Below are positions 1-8,027 of a stretch of DNA of 46,058 nt, in pieces. Position numbers and translations under genes: made by a program. The stretch's first letter is position 1. Each line of letters opens with the position of its first letter. This DNA comes from Methanobacterium aggregans (GTDB taxonomy: Archaea > Methanobacteriota > Methanobacteria > Methanobacteriales > Methanobacteriaceae). The stretch spans positions 1 through 46,058 of the forward strand of contig NZ_JAGGLN010000010.1 of NCBI RefSeq assembly GCF_017874455.1. Direction: 5' to 3'. The notes beneath the pieces are model-generated. The model was not told the DNA's origin. It saw only the letters and a list, made by a program, of their open reading frames with translations, and searched no databases.

Positions 1-1
1 A

Positions 2-949
2 CTCCTCACCAAGGTTGGAGAACGCTCAGTTAAGGATGAGAAGTTCAACATCAGGGCAGGACGTGGACCTGTGCAGGACGTTGAAATAAGGAAGGGAGGA
101 GCACCAATAGTTTTCGGTGACATACCTGGAGTTATAGCCTTCATAGGCTGCACCAACTATCCTGAAGGCGGTATTGAAGTTGCAAAGATGGCAGAGGAAT
201 TCCTTGAGAGGAACTACATAGTGGTTACCACAGGATGCGGAGCCATGTCCATAGGGGAGTACAGGGACGAAGAGGGAAAAACACTCTACGAGAAGTACAG
301 CGGAGACTTCGATGCCAAGGGACTGGTTAACCTGGGCTCATGTGTTTCAAACTCCCATGTTTCAGGGGCTGTGATAAAGATAGCCAACATATTCGCCAAA
401 AAACCACTGGAGGGCAACTTCGAGGAAATTGCAGACTACATCCTGAACCGTGTTGGAGCCTGTGGAGTTGCATGGGGTGCATACTCCCAGAAAGCAGCTG
501 CAATAGCATCTGGTGTGAACAGGTGGGGAGTACCTGCAGTTGTAGGACCCCAGGGATCCAAGTACAGGCGCCTGTACCTCGGAAGGCCTGATAAAAAGGA
601 AACATGGAAGGTCAACGACTTAAGGAGAAACAAGGTCATGGATGGTGAACCGGCACCAGAACACCTTCTCTACGCTGCAGAGAACAGGGGTGAAGCAACT
701 GTCATGGTTGCAAAACTGTGCCTGAGGCCAACCGACACTCCAAAGGGCAGGCAGATGAAGTTAACCCATTACATAGACCTCAGTAAGAAGTACTTTGGAA
801 AGATACCCGATGATCTGGACCTCTTCATCAGAACAGAGAAGGACGTTCCAATAACCTACAAGAAGGACGTCATGAAGATACTGGAAGAAAAGGGATGGGA
901 AGCAAGGGAAATACCACTGGAACCTTCCTTAATGGATTTTAAAGAGTAA
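2..949 (+). CDS. cdhA: CODH/ACS alpha subunit (CO dehydrogenase), 3' part only
   Basis: This is the C-terminal 315 residues of the Ni-Fe-S CO dehydrogenase subunit; the gene runs in from the left, since the reading frame is open from base 2 with no start. It reduces CO2 to CO for acetyl-CoA synthesis in the cytoplasm, working with CdhB. Cysteines expected around the C-cluster are visible in the conserved contexts GCTNYPEGG, TTGCGAMSIG, NLGSCVSNSH and GACGVAWGAYSQ. It is followed after 13 bases by cdhB, and the cdhA-cdhB-cdhC-cooC-cdhD-cdhE order is the usual methanogen one. The N-terminal ferredoxin-like clusters are outside the window. Family assignment is certain; only the upstream boundary is unknown. 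Confidence 0.96.
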   Translation, partial: LLTKVGERSVKDEKFNIRAGRGPVQDVEIRKGGAPIVFGDIPGVIAFIGCTNYPEGGIEVAKMAEEFLERNYIVVTTGCGAMSIGEYRDEEGKTLYEKYSGDFDAKGLVNLGSCVSNSHVSGAVIKIANIFAKKPLEGNFEEIADYILNRVGACGVAWGAYSQKAAAIASGVNRWGVPAVVGPQGSKYRRLYLGRPDKKETWKVNDLRRNKVMDGEPAPEHLLYAAENRGEATVMVAKLCLRPTDTPKGRQMKLTHYIDLSKKYFGKIPDDLDLFIRTEKDVPITYKKDVMKILEEKGWEAREIPLEPSLMDFKE

Positions 950-962
950 CAAGGTGATTTTT

Positions 963-1478
963 ATGAGCAACGAGAGAGTAATTCCATGGCAGCCAACTGT
1001 GATAGCAGGACCTAAACAGGCACTTCTTGTAACACCGGAAACAGCCAAGATGATGATTAAAAAATCCAAAAGACCATTACTGGTCCTGGGCCCCCTTGTA
1101 AAGGAAGAACCTCTTATAAGCTATGCTGCAGACATTGCAGAGAAATGGAAACTCCCAGTGGTTTCCACTGCAGATGCTTACAAGGCATTCAATGACAAGG
1201 GAGTTGAAACCAAATCCTACGGCATAGTTGAGATCACCAACCTCCTCCAGGACCCTGACTGGAAGGGAGTTAAGGGTGAGGGACAGCACGACCTTGTGGT
1301 GTTCATGGGATGCATTTATTACATAGCTTCACAGGGCCTTTCAACCCTGAAGCACTTCGCACCCCACATCAAAACCCTGACACTCTGCAAGTTCTTCCAT
1401 TCAAATGCAGATGCCTCCTTCCCAAACATGGATGATGAGGAATGGTTCAATTACCTTGAGAAGATGAAAAAAGATTGA
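963..1478 (+). CDS. cdhB: CODH/ACS epsilon subunit
   Basis: A 171-residue small subunit that binds CdhA in the alpha2-epsilon2 CO dehydrogenase component; it has a DHS-like (FAD/NAD-binding type) Rossmann fold and no catalytic metal cluster. The stretch KRPLLVLGPLVKEE followed by the AADIAEKWKLPVVSTADA segment is typical of the family. I choose the ATG at 963, because AAGGTGAT at 951-958 sits at the right distance; a GTG at 954 in the same frame lies inside that ribosome site. It is co-transcribed with cdhA (13 bases apart). It is followed by a 633-base spacer, so cdhA-cdhB may form a transcription unit apart from cdhC onward. Confidence 0.95.
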   Translation: MSNERVIPWQPTVIAGPKQALLVTPETAKMMIKKSKRPLLVLGPLVKEEPLISYAADIAEKWKLPVVSTADAYKAFNDKGVETKSYGIVEITNLLQDPDWKGVKGEGQHDLVVFMGCIYYIASQGLSTLKHFAPHIKTLTLCKFFHSNADASFPNMDDEEWFNYLEKMKKD

Positions 1479-1832
1479 AAGAAATGACTTTTTCATGAAA
1501 ATTTCAATTGTAAATTAGTTGTTGGAGAATGGATTTCAATGAAACCATGATCTGAGATGTAATTCAATGAAATCATGGGTAGAGAATTCTGGATATTAAA
1601 AAAATTCTGGATAAAAAAGAATCTGTAAAAATAGAAACAACCATGTCAATTCATGCAGGAATATAAAAAAAAATTCATGATGAACCTACATAACAAATTT
1701 TAAACATTATTCAAAGGATCGAGGGGAAGGTTGAAATAGGATCAAAAACCCTTTTAAATTCTTTAAAAGTTTTAAAAATTATAAAAAATCATGAAAACTT
1801 TTTAAAACAGTTTTAATCGTAGATTTTAACTT

Positions 1833-1844
1833 CCTTTAAATATA
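1833..1844 (+). promoter_or_regulatory. Probable TATA box for cdhC-cooC-cdhD-cdhE
   Basis: CTTCCTTTAAATATAC resembles an archaeal BRE plus TATA box. Transcription would begin about 25 bases later, near 1868, giving an untranslated leader of roughly 240 bases with the repeats and hairpins described for this spacer. Inferred from sequence only. Confidence 0.45.
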
Positions 1845-1957
1845 CAATCATTACATAGAGAAATCTCAGTGAATGGTTGGGAAAGATCCCAGTGAAGGGG
1901 TTAAAAACCCGTGTTTCAGTGAGGTTTGTCATCAATCAATGAATTATAAGTTGAAAA

Positions 1958-2059
1958 GGTTAACTTAAAACAGTTCTTAGGAAAGGGTTAACCTAAAACA
2001 GTTCTGAATGGTTGATGAGAGTTTCTCTGAAATGGTTGAAAGTTCTCTGAAATGGTTGA
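1958..2059 (+). repeat. Degenerate repeats in cdhC leader
   Basis: GGTTAACTTAAAACAGTTCT (1958-1977) recurs with one change at 1986-2005. It runs straight into three imperfect units of about 20 bases built on TGAA(A)TGGTTGA at 2005, 2028 and 2048. The last two units share TTCTCTGAAATGGTTGA exactly. Confidence 0.8.
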
Positions 2060-2111
2060 TGAAAGTACAAGGATCATATGTCGAGTTATAAGATTAGATT
2101 GGAGGAATTCA

Positions 2112-3506
2112 ATGTTTGAGGATATACCTGTTGATGTCAGTCCCATGTATGAGGGAGAAAGAATAAGGGCAGCGAACATGTTCTGTGAACTTGCAGGCCC
2201 AAAATCCATTGGAGCAGAACTTGTCCAAGTGGCAGAGGATGTTGAAGATGGAAGTGTAGAGGTCGTAGGTCCAAATATTGATGAGATGACAGAGGGGGAG
2301 GTCTATCCCCTTGGAATTCTCGCAGAGATAAGGGGTGAAAAACTTGAAAAGGAACTTGAAGGTGTTATTGAACGTAAGATGCATGAACTCTGCAACTACG
2401 TTAACGGATTCATGCACCTGAACCAGCGGGACCAGATATGGTGCCGTGTGAGTAAGGAGGCCCGTGACAAGGGCTTCAAACTGGAACACCTTGGAGAGGC
2501 AATTTCAGCCCTTTACAGAGAGGAATTCCCAATAATAGAGGCAATATCCATAAAGATATTCACAGATAAGGCAGAAGTGGAATCCTTCATAGAAATGGCA
2601 AGAAACCAGTATGAGGAAAGGGATGCCAGGTCCAGAGAACTCTCAGATGAGGATGTGGATGTGTTCTACGGCTGTGTCATGTGCCAGTCCTTTGCACCAA
2701 CCCATGTCTGTGTTGTAACACCGGACAGAACAGCACTCTGCGGAGCCATAAACTGGTTCGACTGCAGAGCCGCAGCTAAAATGGACCCTGATGGGCCAAT
2801 ATTTGAGATTGAAAAGGGAGAAGTGCTTGATGAAATTAAGGGTGAATATGCAAATGTTAACGCTGCTGTGGCCGACAGATCACAGGGAACATTTGACAGG
2901 GTTTACCTCCACAGTGTCTTCGGATATCCCCACACATCATGCGGATGCTTTGAGGCAGTTGCCTTCTACATACCTGAACTCGATGGAATAGGCATAGTTG
3001 ACCGTGACTTCAAGGGAGAAACACCCCTGGGAATTCCATTCTCAGCAATGGCAGGACAGTGCTCAGGTGGAAAACAGGTTGAAGGATTTGCAGGGCTCAG
3101 CCTTGAGTACATGCGATCCCCCAAGTTCCTCCAGGCAGATGGTGGCTTTGAAAGGATTATCTGGCTTCCAAAGGAGATAAAAGACTCCCTCACAGACTTC
3201 ATACCCGAAGATCTCATGGGGAAGATCCCAACTGAGGAGGATGCAAGCAGTATCAAGGAAATACGAAGATTCCTCAGGGAACATGAACACCCCATCATAG
3301 AAAGGCTTAAAGAAGCCAAGGAAGCAGAAGAAGAAGTTACTGAAGAAGTTCCAGCGGTTGAAGAGGCAGGATTTACCCCGGCTGAAATGGAGGGCACACC
3401 AGTTGCCTACGCACCTGAACTCACACTACCAGCTTCAGGGGGAGTTAAAATAATCCTCAAAAACGCCAAGGTCTACGCTGAAAAGGTGATTATCAAGAAG
3501 AAATAG
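2112..3506 (+). CDS. cdhC: CODH/ACS beta subunit (acetyl-CoA synthase)
   Basis: The 464-residue catalytic subunit that condenses CO, the corrinoid-borne methyl group and CoA into acetyl-CoA at the Ni-Ni-[4Fe-4S] A-cluster. Cysteines at the expected ligand places are seen at residues 188 and 191 (YGCVMC), 200, 210, and 277 and 279 (TSCGC). Archaeal CdhC lacks the long N-terminal domains of the bacterial enzyme, and this length fits. The ATG at 2112 is chosen because GGAGG at 2101-2105 precedes it and the protein then begins MFEDIPVDVSP as in relatives; an in-frame ATG at 2052 would add 20 unconserved residues. The C-terminal 50 residues are an acidic, Glu/Val/Ala-rich linker and tail, common in the family. 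Confidence 0.97.
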   Translation: MFEDIPVDVSPMYEGERIRAANMFCELAGPKSIGAELVQVAEDVEDGSVEVVGPNIDEMTEGEVYPLGILAEIRGEKLEKELEGVIERKMHELCNYVNGFMHLNQRDQIWCRVSKEARDKGFKLEHLGEAISALYREEFPIIEAISIKIFTDKAEVESFIEMARNQYEERDARSRELSDEDVDVFYGCVMCQSFAPTHVCVVTPDRTALCGAINWFDCRAAAKMDPDGPIFEIEKGEVLDEIKGEYANVNAAVADRSQGTFDRVYLHSVFGYPHTSCGCFEAVAFYIPELDGIGIVDRDFKGETPLGIPFSAMAGQCSGGKQVEGFAGLSLEYMRSPKFLQADGGFERIIWLPKEIKDSLTDFIPEDLMGKIPTEEDASSIKEIRRFLREHEHPIIERLKEAKEAEEEVTEEVPAVEEAGFTPAEMEGTPVAYAPELTLPASGGVKIILKNAKVYAEKVIIKKK

Positions 3507-3576
3507 TTTTAAGACGTTTTCAGGTCATGCCCCTGTATAGATTTACCCAAAACCAGGTGCACGGCTTCTGAAGCGT

Positions 3577-3586
3577 TATTTAAAAA
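3577..3586 (+). promoter_or_regulatory. Possible internal promoter before cooC
   Basis: TTATTTAAAA in the 164-base gap after cdhC has TATA-box form. Initiation about 25 bases on would start RNA near 3610, making an internal promoter for cooC-cdhD-cdhE possible. Weak evidence. Confidence 0.3.
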
Positions 3587-3670
3587 CCTTTTTTATGATG
3601 GAATAAATGTAAGATGAAGCTACTGAAAAATGGAATTTTAAAAAAAAAATTTACATCGGAGATGTGTGTT

Positions 3671-4429
3671 TTGATAATAGCAGTGAGTGGAAAGGGAGGA
3701 ACTGGTAAAACCATGGTTTCATCCCTTCTTATAAAAGCCCTTTCAAAGACTGGAAAGGATATTCTGGCAATAGATGCTGATCCTGATTCCAACCTTCCAG
3801 AGGCACTTGGAGTGGAAGTTGAAAAGACAGTTGGAGATGTGAGGGAAGATCTCAAGAAGGACACAGCAGCAAGGAAGATTCCAGAGGGAGTGAACAAGTG
3901 GGACATCCTCGACTACAAGATCATGGAATCAGTTGTTGAAACACCCAAATTTGACCTTCTGGTCATGGGAAGGCCTGAGGGAAGCGGATGCTACTGTGCA
4001 GTTAACAACATGCTCAGGAAGATCATAGAAACACTCTCCAGTAACTACGACATAATAGTCATTGACACAGAGGCAGGACTGGAACACCTGAGCCGAAGAA
4101 CAACCCAGAACGTTGACACAATGCTGGTTGTTACAGACACCTCCAAAAGGGGAATGCTAACAGCCCAGAGAATAGGTGAACTTTCAAGGGAACTGGACAT
4201 AAGCTTCAGGGAAATGTTCCTCATCCTCAACCGTGTTAAACTAGATCGAGAAAATGAAGTCATGAAAAAAGTTGATGAACTTGGAATAAAACTCATAGGA
4301 CGAATCTACGAGGATGAAGAAATATCAAAATACGATATTGAGGGAACACCCCTCATAGATCTTCCAGATGATTCTAGTCCTGTTGTCACAGTTTCAAATA
4401 TAGTATCTCAAATTTTAGATTCAAATTAA
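3671..4429 (+). CDS. cooC: CooC-family nickel-insertion ATPase of CODH/ACS
   Basis: A MinD/NifH-fold ATPase that matures CO dehydrogenase or acetyl-CoA synthase by loading nickel. The P-loop SGKGGTGKT with the deviant signature lysine lies near the N-terminus, followed by the AIDADPDSN Switch I segment. The conserved GRPEGSGCYC stretch holds a CxC pair, which in CooC binds nickel at the dimer interface. The frame is open from ATG 3614, but residues coded before 3662 are low-complexity and lack a ribosome site; GGAG at 3658-3661 fits a TTG start at 3671, giving MIIAVSGKGG and 252 residues. ATG 3662 abuts the GGAG and is less likely. Its place inside the cdh operon supports the role. Confidence 0.92.
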   Translation: MIIAVSGKGGTGKTMVSSLLIKALSKTGKDILAIDADPDSNLPEALGVEVEKTVGDVREDLKKDTAARKIPEGVNKWDILDYKIMESVVETPKFDLLVMGRPEGSGCYCAVNNMLRKIIETLSSNYDIIVIDTEAGLEHLSRRTTQNVDTMLVVTDTSKRGMLTAQRIGELSRELDISFREMFLILNRVKLDRENEVMKKVDELGIKLIGRIYEDEEISKYDIEGTPLIDLPDDSSPVVTVSNIVSQILDSN

Positions 4430-4442
4430 GGATGTGGGTTAT

Positions 4443-5612
4443 ATGGATAAAATGACACAGCTTCTTAAACTACTTGAAAATACAGACTCCATAGAAATAA
4501 ATGAGTTCAGAATGGATTTTGAAGAACTGGAACTCCAGATCATGCCTGCGGTTGGGAAAATGGTTCAGAGCGTGACTCAAAAACAGGCAGCCGTTGCAGA
4601 GAGTATGGGAATAACACTGCCCCCAGCAGAACCCTTCGCACCACCTGTACACGACTATCCAGGTGAAGTGGCAGAGGTGCAGCTTGGAATGGGAACAAGA
4701 AAACCAGTGTTCCTCGGGGGACAGAAGGCCCTTTACAGGTTTGAACATCCTCAGCCAAACCCTCCAGTTGTAACCTTTGATGTTTTCGACATACCCATGC
4801 CAGGACTTCCAAAACCAATAAGGGAACACTTCCAGGATGTTATGGAAAGCCCTGGAGAATGGGCTAAAAAGGCGGTTAAGGAATACGGGGCCAACATGGT
4901 CACAATGCACCTTATAGGAACCGGTCCAAAGGTCATGGACAAAACACCAAGGCAGGCAGCAGAAGCTGTGGAGGAGGTTCTTCAGGCAGTTAAGGTGCCC
5001 CTGGTGATAGGTGGATCAGGAGACCCTAAAAAGGACCCCATAGTTCTTGAAGCAGCAGCTGCAGCAGCAGAGGGGGAAAGATGCCTCCTTGCATCTGCAA
5101 ACCTTGACCTTGACTACAAGAAGGTTGCAAAGGCAGCCCTTGACTACAACCATGCAGTTCTATCATGGGCAATAACAGACATAAACATGCAGAAAACCCT
5201 TAACAAGTACCTGATGAAGGAGGGACTGACCCAGACAGACATAGTCATGGACCCAACAACCTGTGCACTGGGTTACGGTATTGAGTTTTCAATAGATGTT
5301 ATAACCAGAACCAGACTCGCAGCACTCAAGGGAGACACAGACCTTCAGATGCCAATGTCCTCAGGTACAACCAATGCATGGGGTTCACGTGAAGCATGGA
5401 TGAAAAAGGATGAATGGGGACCAACAGCTTACCGTGGACCAATATGGGAGATAGTAACAGGTTTAACAATGATGCTCTGCGGTGTTGACATATTCATGAT
5501 GCTCCACCCATCATCCGTTCAGATGTTGAAGGAGATAGGAAACACCTTCACAGAGGAGTACATGACAACAGATGTGCCTGACATTTCAGGATGGATAACA
5601 GAACTTGAATAG
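4443..5612 (+). CDS. cdhD: CODH/ACS delta subunit (corrinoid Fe-S protein small subunit)
   Basis: The 389-residue TIM-barrel subunit pairs with CdhE to form the corrinoid iron-sulfur protein that takes the methyl group from methyl-H4MPT and delivers it to CdhC. Family stretches include FEHPQPNPPVVTFDVFD, PLVIGGSGDPKKDP and the C-terminal SGTTNAWGSREAWM. I choose ATG 4443 over the in-frame GTG 4434; the sequence AAGGATGTGGG just upstream supplies the ribosome site. The gene starts 13 bases after cooC and is followed by cdhE after 65 bases. Length is typical for the archaeal delta subunit. Confidence 0.96.
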   Translation: MDKMTQLLKLLENTDSIEINEFRMDFEELELQIMPAVGKMVQSVTQKQAAVAESMGITLPPAEPFAPPVHDYPGEVAEVQLGMGTRKPVFLGGQKALYRFEHPQPNPPVVTFDVFDIPMPGLPKPIREHFQDVMESPGEWAKKAVKEYGANMVTMHLIGTGPKVMDKTPRQAAEAVEEVLQAVKVPLVIGGSGDPKKDPIVLEAAAAAAEGERCLLASANLDLDYKKVAKAALDYNHAVLSWAITDINMQKTLNKYLMKEGLTQTDIVMDPTTCALGYGIEFSIDVITRTRLAALKGDTDLQMPMSSGTTNAWGSREAWMKKDEWGPTAYRGPIWEIVTGLTMMLCGVDIFMMLHPSSVQMLKEIGNTFTEEYMTTDVPDISGWITELE

Positions 5613-5677
5613 ATTAAATAGGCTGAATAAAGGATTTATTGATGAATTGATATAAATTTAGTAAGGAGGTTTATGAA

Positions 5678-7057
5678 TTGCAAGTTACTGCAATGGATAT
5701 TTACAGACTACTTCCCAAGACCAACTGCGCAAAATGCGGTGAAGCATCATGCATGGCATTCGCCACAAAACTCTCTGAAAAAGAGACAGACCTGGAATTA
5801 TGCACCCAGATGGCTGCAAACGAACTTGAAAAACTTGAAAATTTACTAGCTCCAGCTGTTAGGGAAATAACATTTGGTAAAGGAGCTAAAACCGTAACCC
5901 TTGGTGGGGATGAAGTTCTATACAGATACGAACTCACCTACTACAACCCAACACCAATAGTCATTGATGTTGCAGATAACATGGATGAAACTGCCTTTGA
6001 CGCCAGGGTTAAAACAATAGAGGAAACTGAATTTGAAAGAACAGGTGAAGTTCTCACCTTAAATGCAATAGCACTGAGAAATGCATCTGAAGACAAGGAA
6101 ACATTTGCAAAGGCAGCTGCAAAACTCAAAAACTCCAAGTTCCCATTGGTACTGTGCTCCCTAGACCCTGAGGCAATGAAAGCAGCCCTTGAAGAGGTTG
6201 GGGATGAAAGACCACTCATCTACGCAGCAACAGAGAACAACATCGAGGAAATGGCAGCCCTGGCAATTGAGTACAACTGTCCAGTAACCCTGTTTGTGCC
6301 CAACGAACTTGAGAAGATGAAGGAACTCTCAAGAACCCTCAGGGCAAAGGGAATCAAGGACATAGTTCTGGACCCTGGAACCTTCGTTGGGGAAGGTATA
6401 GGGGACACCCTTGACAACTTCGTCATGATCAGGAGACTGGCAATAACTGAGAAGGATGAAGACTTCAGATTCCCAATCATGGGAATTCCAGCTGTAACAT
6501 GGCTCTTTGAGGAGGATGAAGTTGAGGGTGGAATCAAGGAGGCAACCATATCAGCAACCCTCATGAACAAGTATGCAGACATCATGATAATCCACGGAAC
6601 AAACATATGGGAACTCATACCAGTTCTGACCCTGAGGCAGAGTGTTTACACAGATCCAAGGAAACCACAGGCAGTGGACCCTGGAGTCTACGCCTTCGGT
6701 GATGTGGATGAAAACTCACCAGTGCTCATGACAACCAACTTCGCATTAACCTACTACACAGTGGAGGGAGACCTGAAATCTGGAAAAGCCACATGCTACC
6801 TGCTGGTTCTTGACACTGAAGGAAGAGCTGTGGATGTTTCACTTGCAGGCGGACAGTTAAACGGTGGATCCGTTGCAGAGCTAATTAAGGATTCAGGAAT
6901 AGAGGACAAGGTCAAAACAAGGAAGCTCATAATACCAGGACTTGCAGCTCCAGTGAGCGGTGAAATAGAGGATGAAAGCGGATGGGAAGTTCAGGTAGGT
7001 CCAAGGGATTCATCAGCAATTGCAGATCTGCTCCTGAAACTCAAGGGTGAAGCTTAA
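5678..7057 (+). CDS. cdhE: CODH/ACS gamma subunit (corrinoid Fe-S protein large subunit)
   Basis: A 459-residue protein with an N-terminal [4Fe-4S] domain (residues 17-42, cysteines in NCAKCGEASC and ELC), a central TIM barrel that binds methyl-H4MPT, and a C-terminal corrinoid-binding domain with the GGxxNGGS-like AGGQLNGGSVA motif near residue 390. It carries the methyl group on cobalt for acetyl-CoA synthesis. The start is a TTG at 5678: AAGGAGGT at 5663-5670 is ideally placed, and the nearby ATG at 5673 is in another frame. The protein then begins MQVTAMDIYRLLPKTNC as in relatives. A 369-base repeat-rich spacer follows. Confidence 0.96.
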   Translation: MQVTAMDIYRLLPKTNCAKCGEASCMAFATKLSEKETDLELCTQMAANELEKLENLLAPAVREITFGKGAKTVTLGGDEVLYRYELTYYNPTPIVIDVADNMDETAFDARVKTIEETEFERTGEVLTLNAIALRNASEDKETFAKAAAKLKNSKFPLVLCSLDPEAMKAALEEVGDERPLIYAATENNIEEMAALAIEYNCPVTLFVPNELEKMKELSRTLRAKGIKDIVLDPGTFVGEGIGDTLDNFVMIRRLAITEKDEDFRFPIMGIPAVTWLFEEDEVEGGIKEATISATLMNKYADIMIIHGTNIWELIPVLTLRQSVYTDPRKPQAVDPGVYAFGDVDENSPVLMTTNFALTYYTVEGDLKSGKATCYLLVLDTEGRAVDVSLAGGQLNGGSVAELIKDSGIEDKVKTRKLIIPGLAAPVSGEIEDESGWEVQVGPRDSSAIADLLLKLKGEA

Positions 7058-7426
7058 AAAGGTGATCATAGGGGATCCTAACCCTCAACATTTTTTTTAT
7101 AATGAAACTGCATTAAATGAGGGTACTTCCCATGAAGCTGCAGTGAAGAACTATGATACCTCATGAGCTGCAGTGAAGATGAGCCCAATAACTCATGAAG
7201 CTGCAGTGAATAGCCTGATACATCATGAAACTTGAAAATGAGATCCTTTCCTGAAATGTTAAAAATAATCTTAATATCACTAAAGTGAAGCTGAGGATAA
7301 GGATAATAATCCCATTAAGCTTAAAAATAATCCCATGAAACTGTACTTAAAAATTAATTAATACCTAAGATTACACTTAAAAAAAAATGAAGTTGTATTT
7401 AATGAATTTAATAAAAAGGTGAAGCA
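7058..7426 (+). other. Repeat-rich spacer between cdhE and ferredoxin gene
   Basis: No coding frame is seen. The first half is a degenerate tandem array (listed separately), the second half is AT-rich with short echoes such as AAGTGAAGCTGAGG (7284) and CATGAAACTG (7333). AAAAAGGTGAAGCAATG at the end supplies the ribosome site of the next gene. Confidence 0.7.
7101..7240 (+). repeat. Degenerate tandem array, unit 30-32 bases
   Basis: Units begin at 7101 (AATGAAACTGCATTAAATGA), 7131 (CATGAAGCTGCAGTGAAGAA), 7162 (CATGAGCTGCAGTGAAGATG), 7194 (CATGAAGCTGCAGTGAATAG) and 7224 (CATGAAACTTGAAAATGAG). The first half of each unit is well kept, the second half drifts. Start-to-start spacings are 30, 31, 32 and 30. 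Confidence 0.85.
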
Positions 7427-7897
7427 ATGAAGACTTTGATGGTTGTAGACCCACGAATGTGCACAGAATGCAAGGACTGTATCACAGCATGCCGTAAGGA
7501 ACATGGAGTGGCCAGGGCAAAGAAAACAAGCACGGTACCAGTTTTCTGTCTGCACTGCCACCCTGATAAAGCCCCATGCAGACGTATATGTCCAACGAAC
7601 GCAATAAAAGAAAAGGACGGTACACTGATCATTGATGAGGAGGCATGCATACTCTGCAAGCTCTGCATGGTAGCCTGTCCCGTCGGAATGGTTGTTGTGG
7701 ATGATGAGAAAAAATCTGCACAAAAATGCACACTCTGCATGGAAACAGACAACATACTCCCTGCATGTGTTGAAGCCTGCAAGGACAACGTCCTGAAAAT
7801 ATTCTCAATCGAGGACCTTGAAGACCTTAAAAAGGACATTTCATATGCCGAGATCATTGAAGAAGCAATGAAAGCATATAATGACAGGATCAAGTAA
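7427..7897 (+). CDS. Four-cluster [4Fe-4S] ferredoxin of the CODH/ACS locus
   Basis: A 156-residue HycB/DmsB-like electron carrier with 16 cysteines in four groups: CTECKDCITAC, CLHCHPDKAPCRRIC, CILCKLCMVAC and CTLCMETDNILPACVEAC, each pattern able to hold cubane clusters. No transmembrane segment or signal is present, so it is cytoplasmic. Being last in the cdh cluster, it most likely passes low-potential electrons to or from CdhA; that partner choice is inference. The start is supported by AAGGTGAAGC just upstream. The architecture matches PorE and PorF elsewhere in this window, showing that two autotrophic enzymes here use the same ferredoxin type. Confidence 0.9.
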   Translation: MKTLMVVDPRMCTECKDCITACRKEHGVARAKKTSTVPVFCLHCHPDKAPCRRICPTNAIKEKDGTLIIDEEACILCKLCMVACPVGMVVVDDEKKSAQKCTLCMETDNILPACVEACKDNVLKIFSIEDLEDLKKDISYAEIIEEAMKAYNDRIK

Positions 7898-7906
7898 ATA
7901 AAAAGT

Positions 7907-8005
7907 TGGATACATGGATTTAAAAATGGTGGATACATGGATTGGGGGAATATTCCCTTTTTATCTTCATTCATCCAACCCCAATTTAAAACAACTTTTT
8001 TTTTT
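7907..8005 (+). terminator. Terminator region after the cdh-linked ferredoxin
   Basis: The perfect palindrome GGGAATATTCCC (7946-7957) is followed by five T. An outer pairing ATTGGGG (7941-7947) with CCCCAAT (7979-7985) precedes ten T at 7996-8005. A 14-base direct repeat TGGATACATGGATT (7907 and 7930) lies just before it. The next gene converges from the other strand, so this may stop both. Confidence 0.65.
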
Positions 8006-8027
8006 ATCCTTCAAAAATTTTAATTTT

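Larger units (their letters stand above)
1479..2111 (+). other. Long repeat-rich spacer and leader before cdhC
   Basis: No gene is seen in these 633 bases; all frames are short. The left part is AT-rich with a near-duplicate TTCAATGAAACCATG (1533-1547) and TTCAATGAAATCATG (1562-1576). The right part, which would be the leader of cdhC, holds four copies of TGAA(A)TGGTTG(A/G) at 1870, 2005, 2028 and 2048, a 20-base near-perfect duplication at 1958-1977 and 1986-2005, and two small hairpins at 1878-1891 and 1898-1910. A TATA-like element lies at about 1833. Confidence 0.7.

Noticed and set aside
3614..3670. N-terminal extension of CooC from ATG 3614
   Set aside because: Codes Lys/Leu/Asn low-complexity sequence, has no ribosome site, and overlaps the expected transcript start.
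7101..7240. CRISPR array after cdhE
   Set aside because: Same reasoning: contiguous degenerate units of 30-32 bases, no spacers of constant length between identical repeats.
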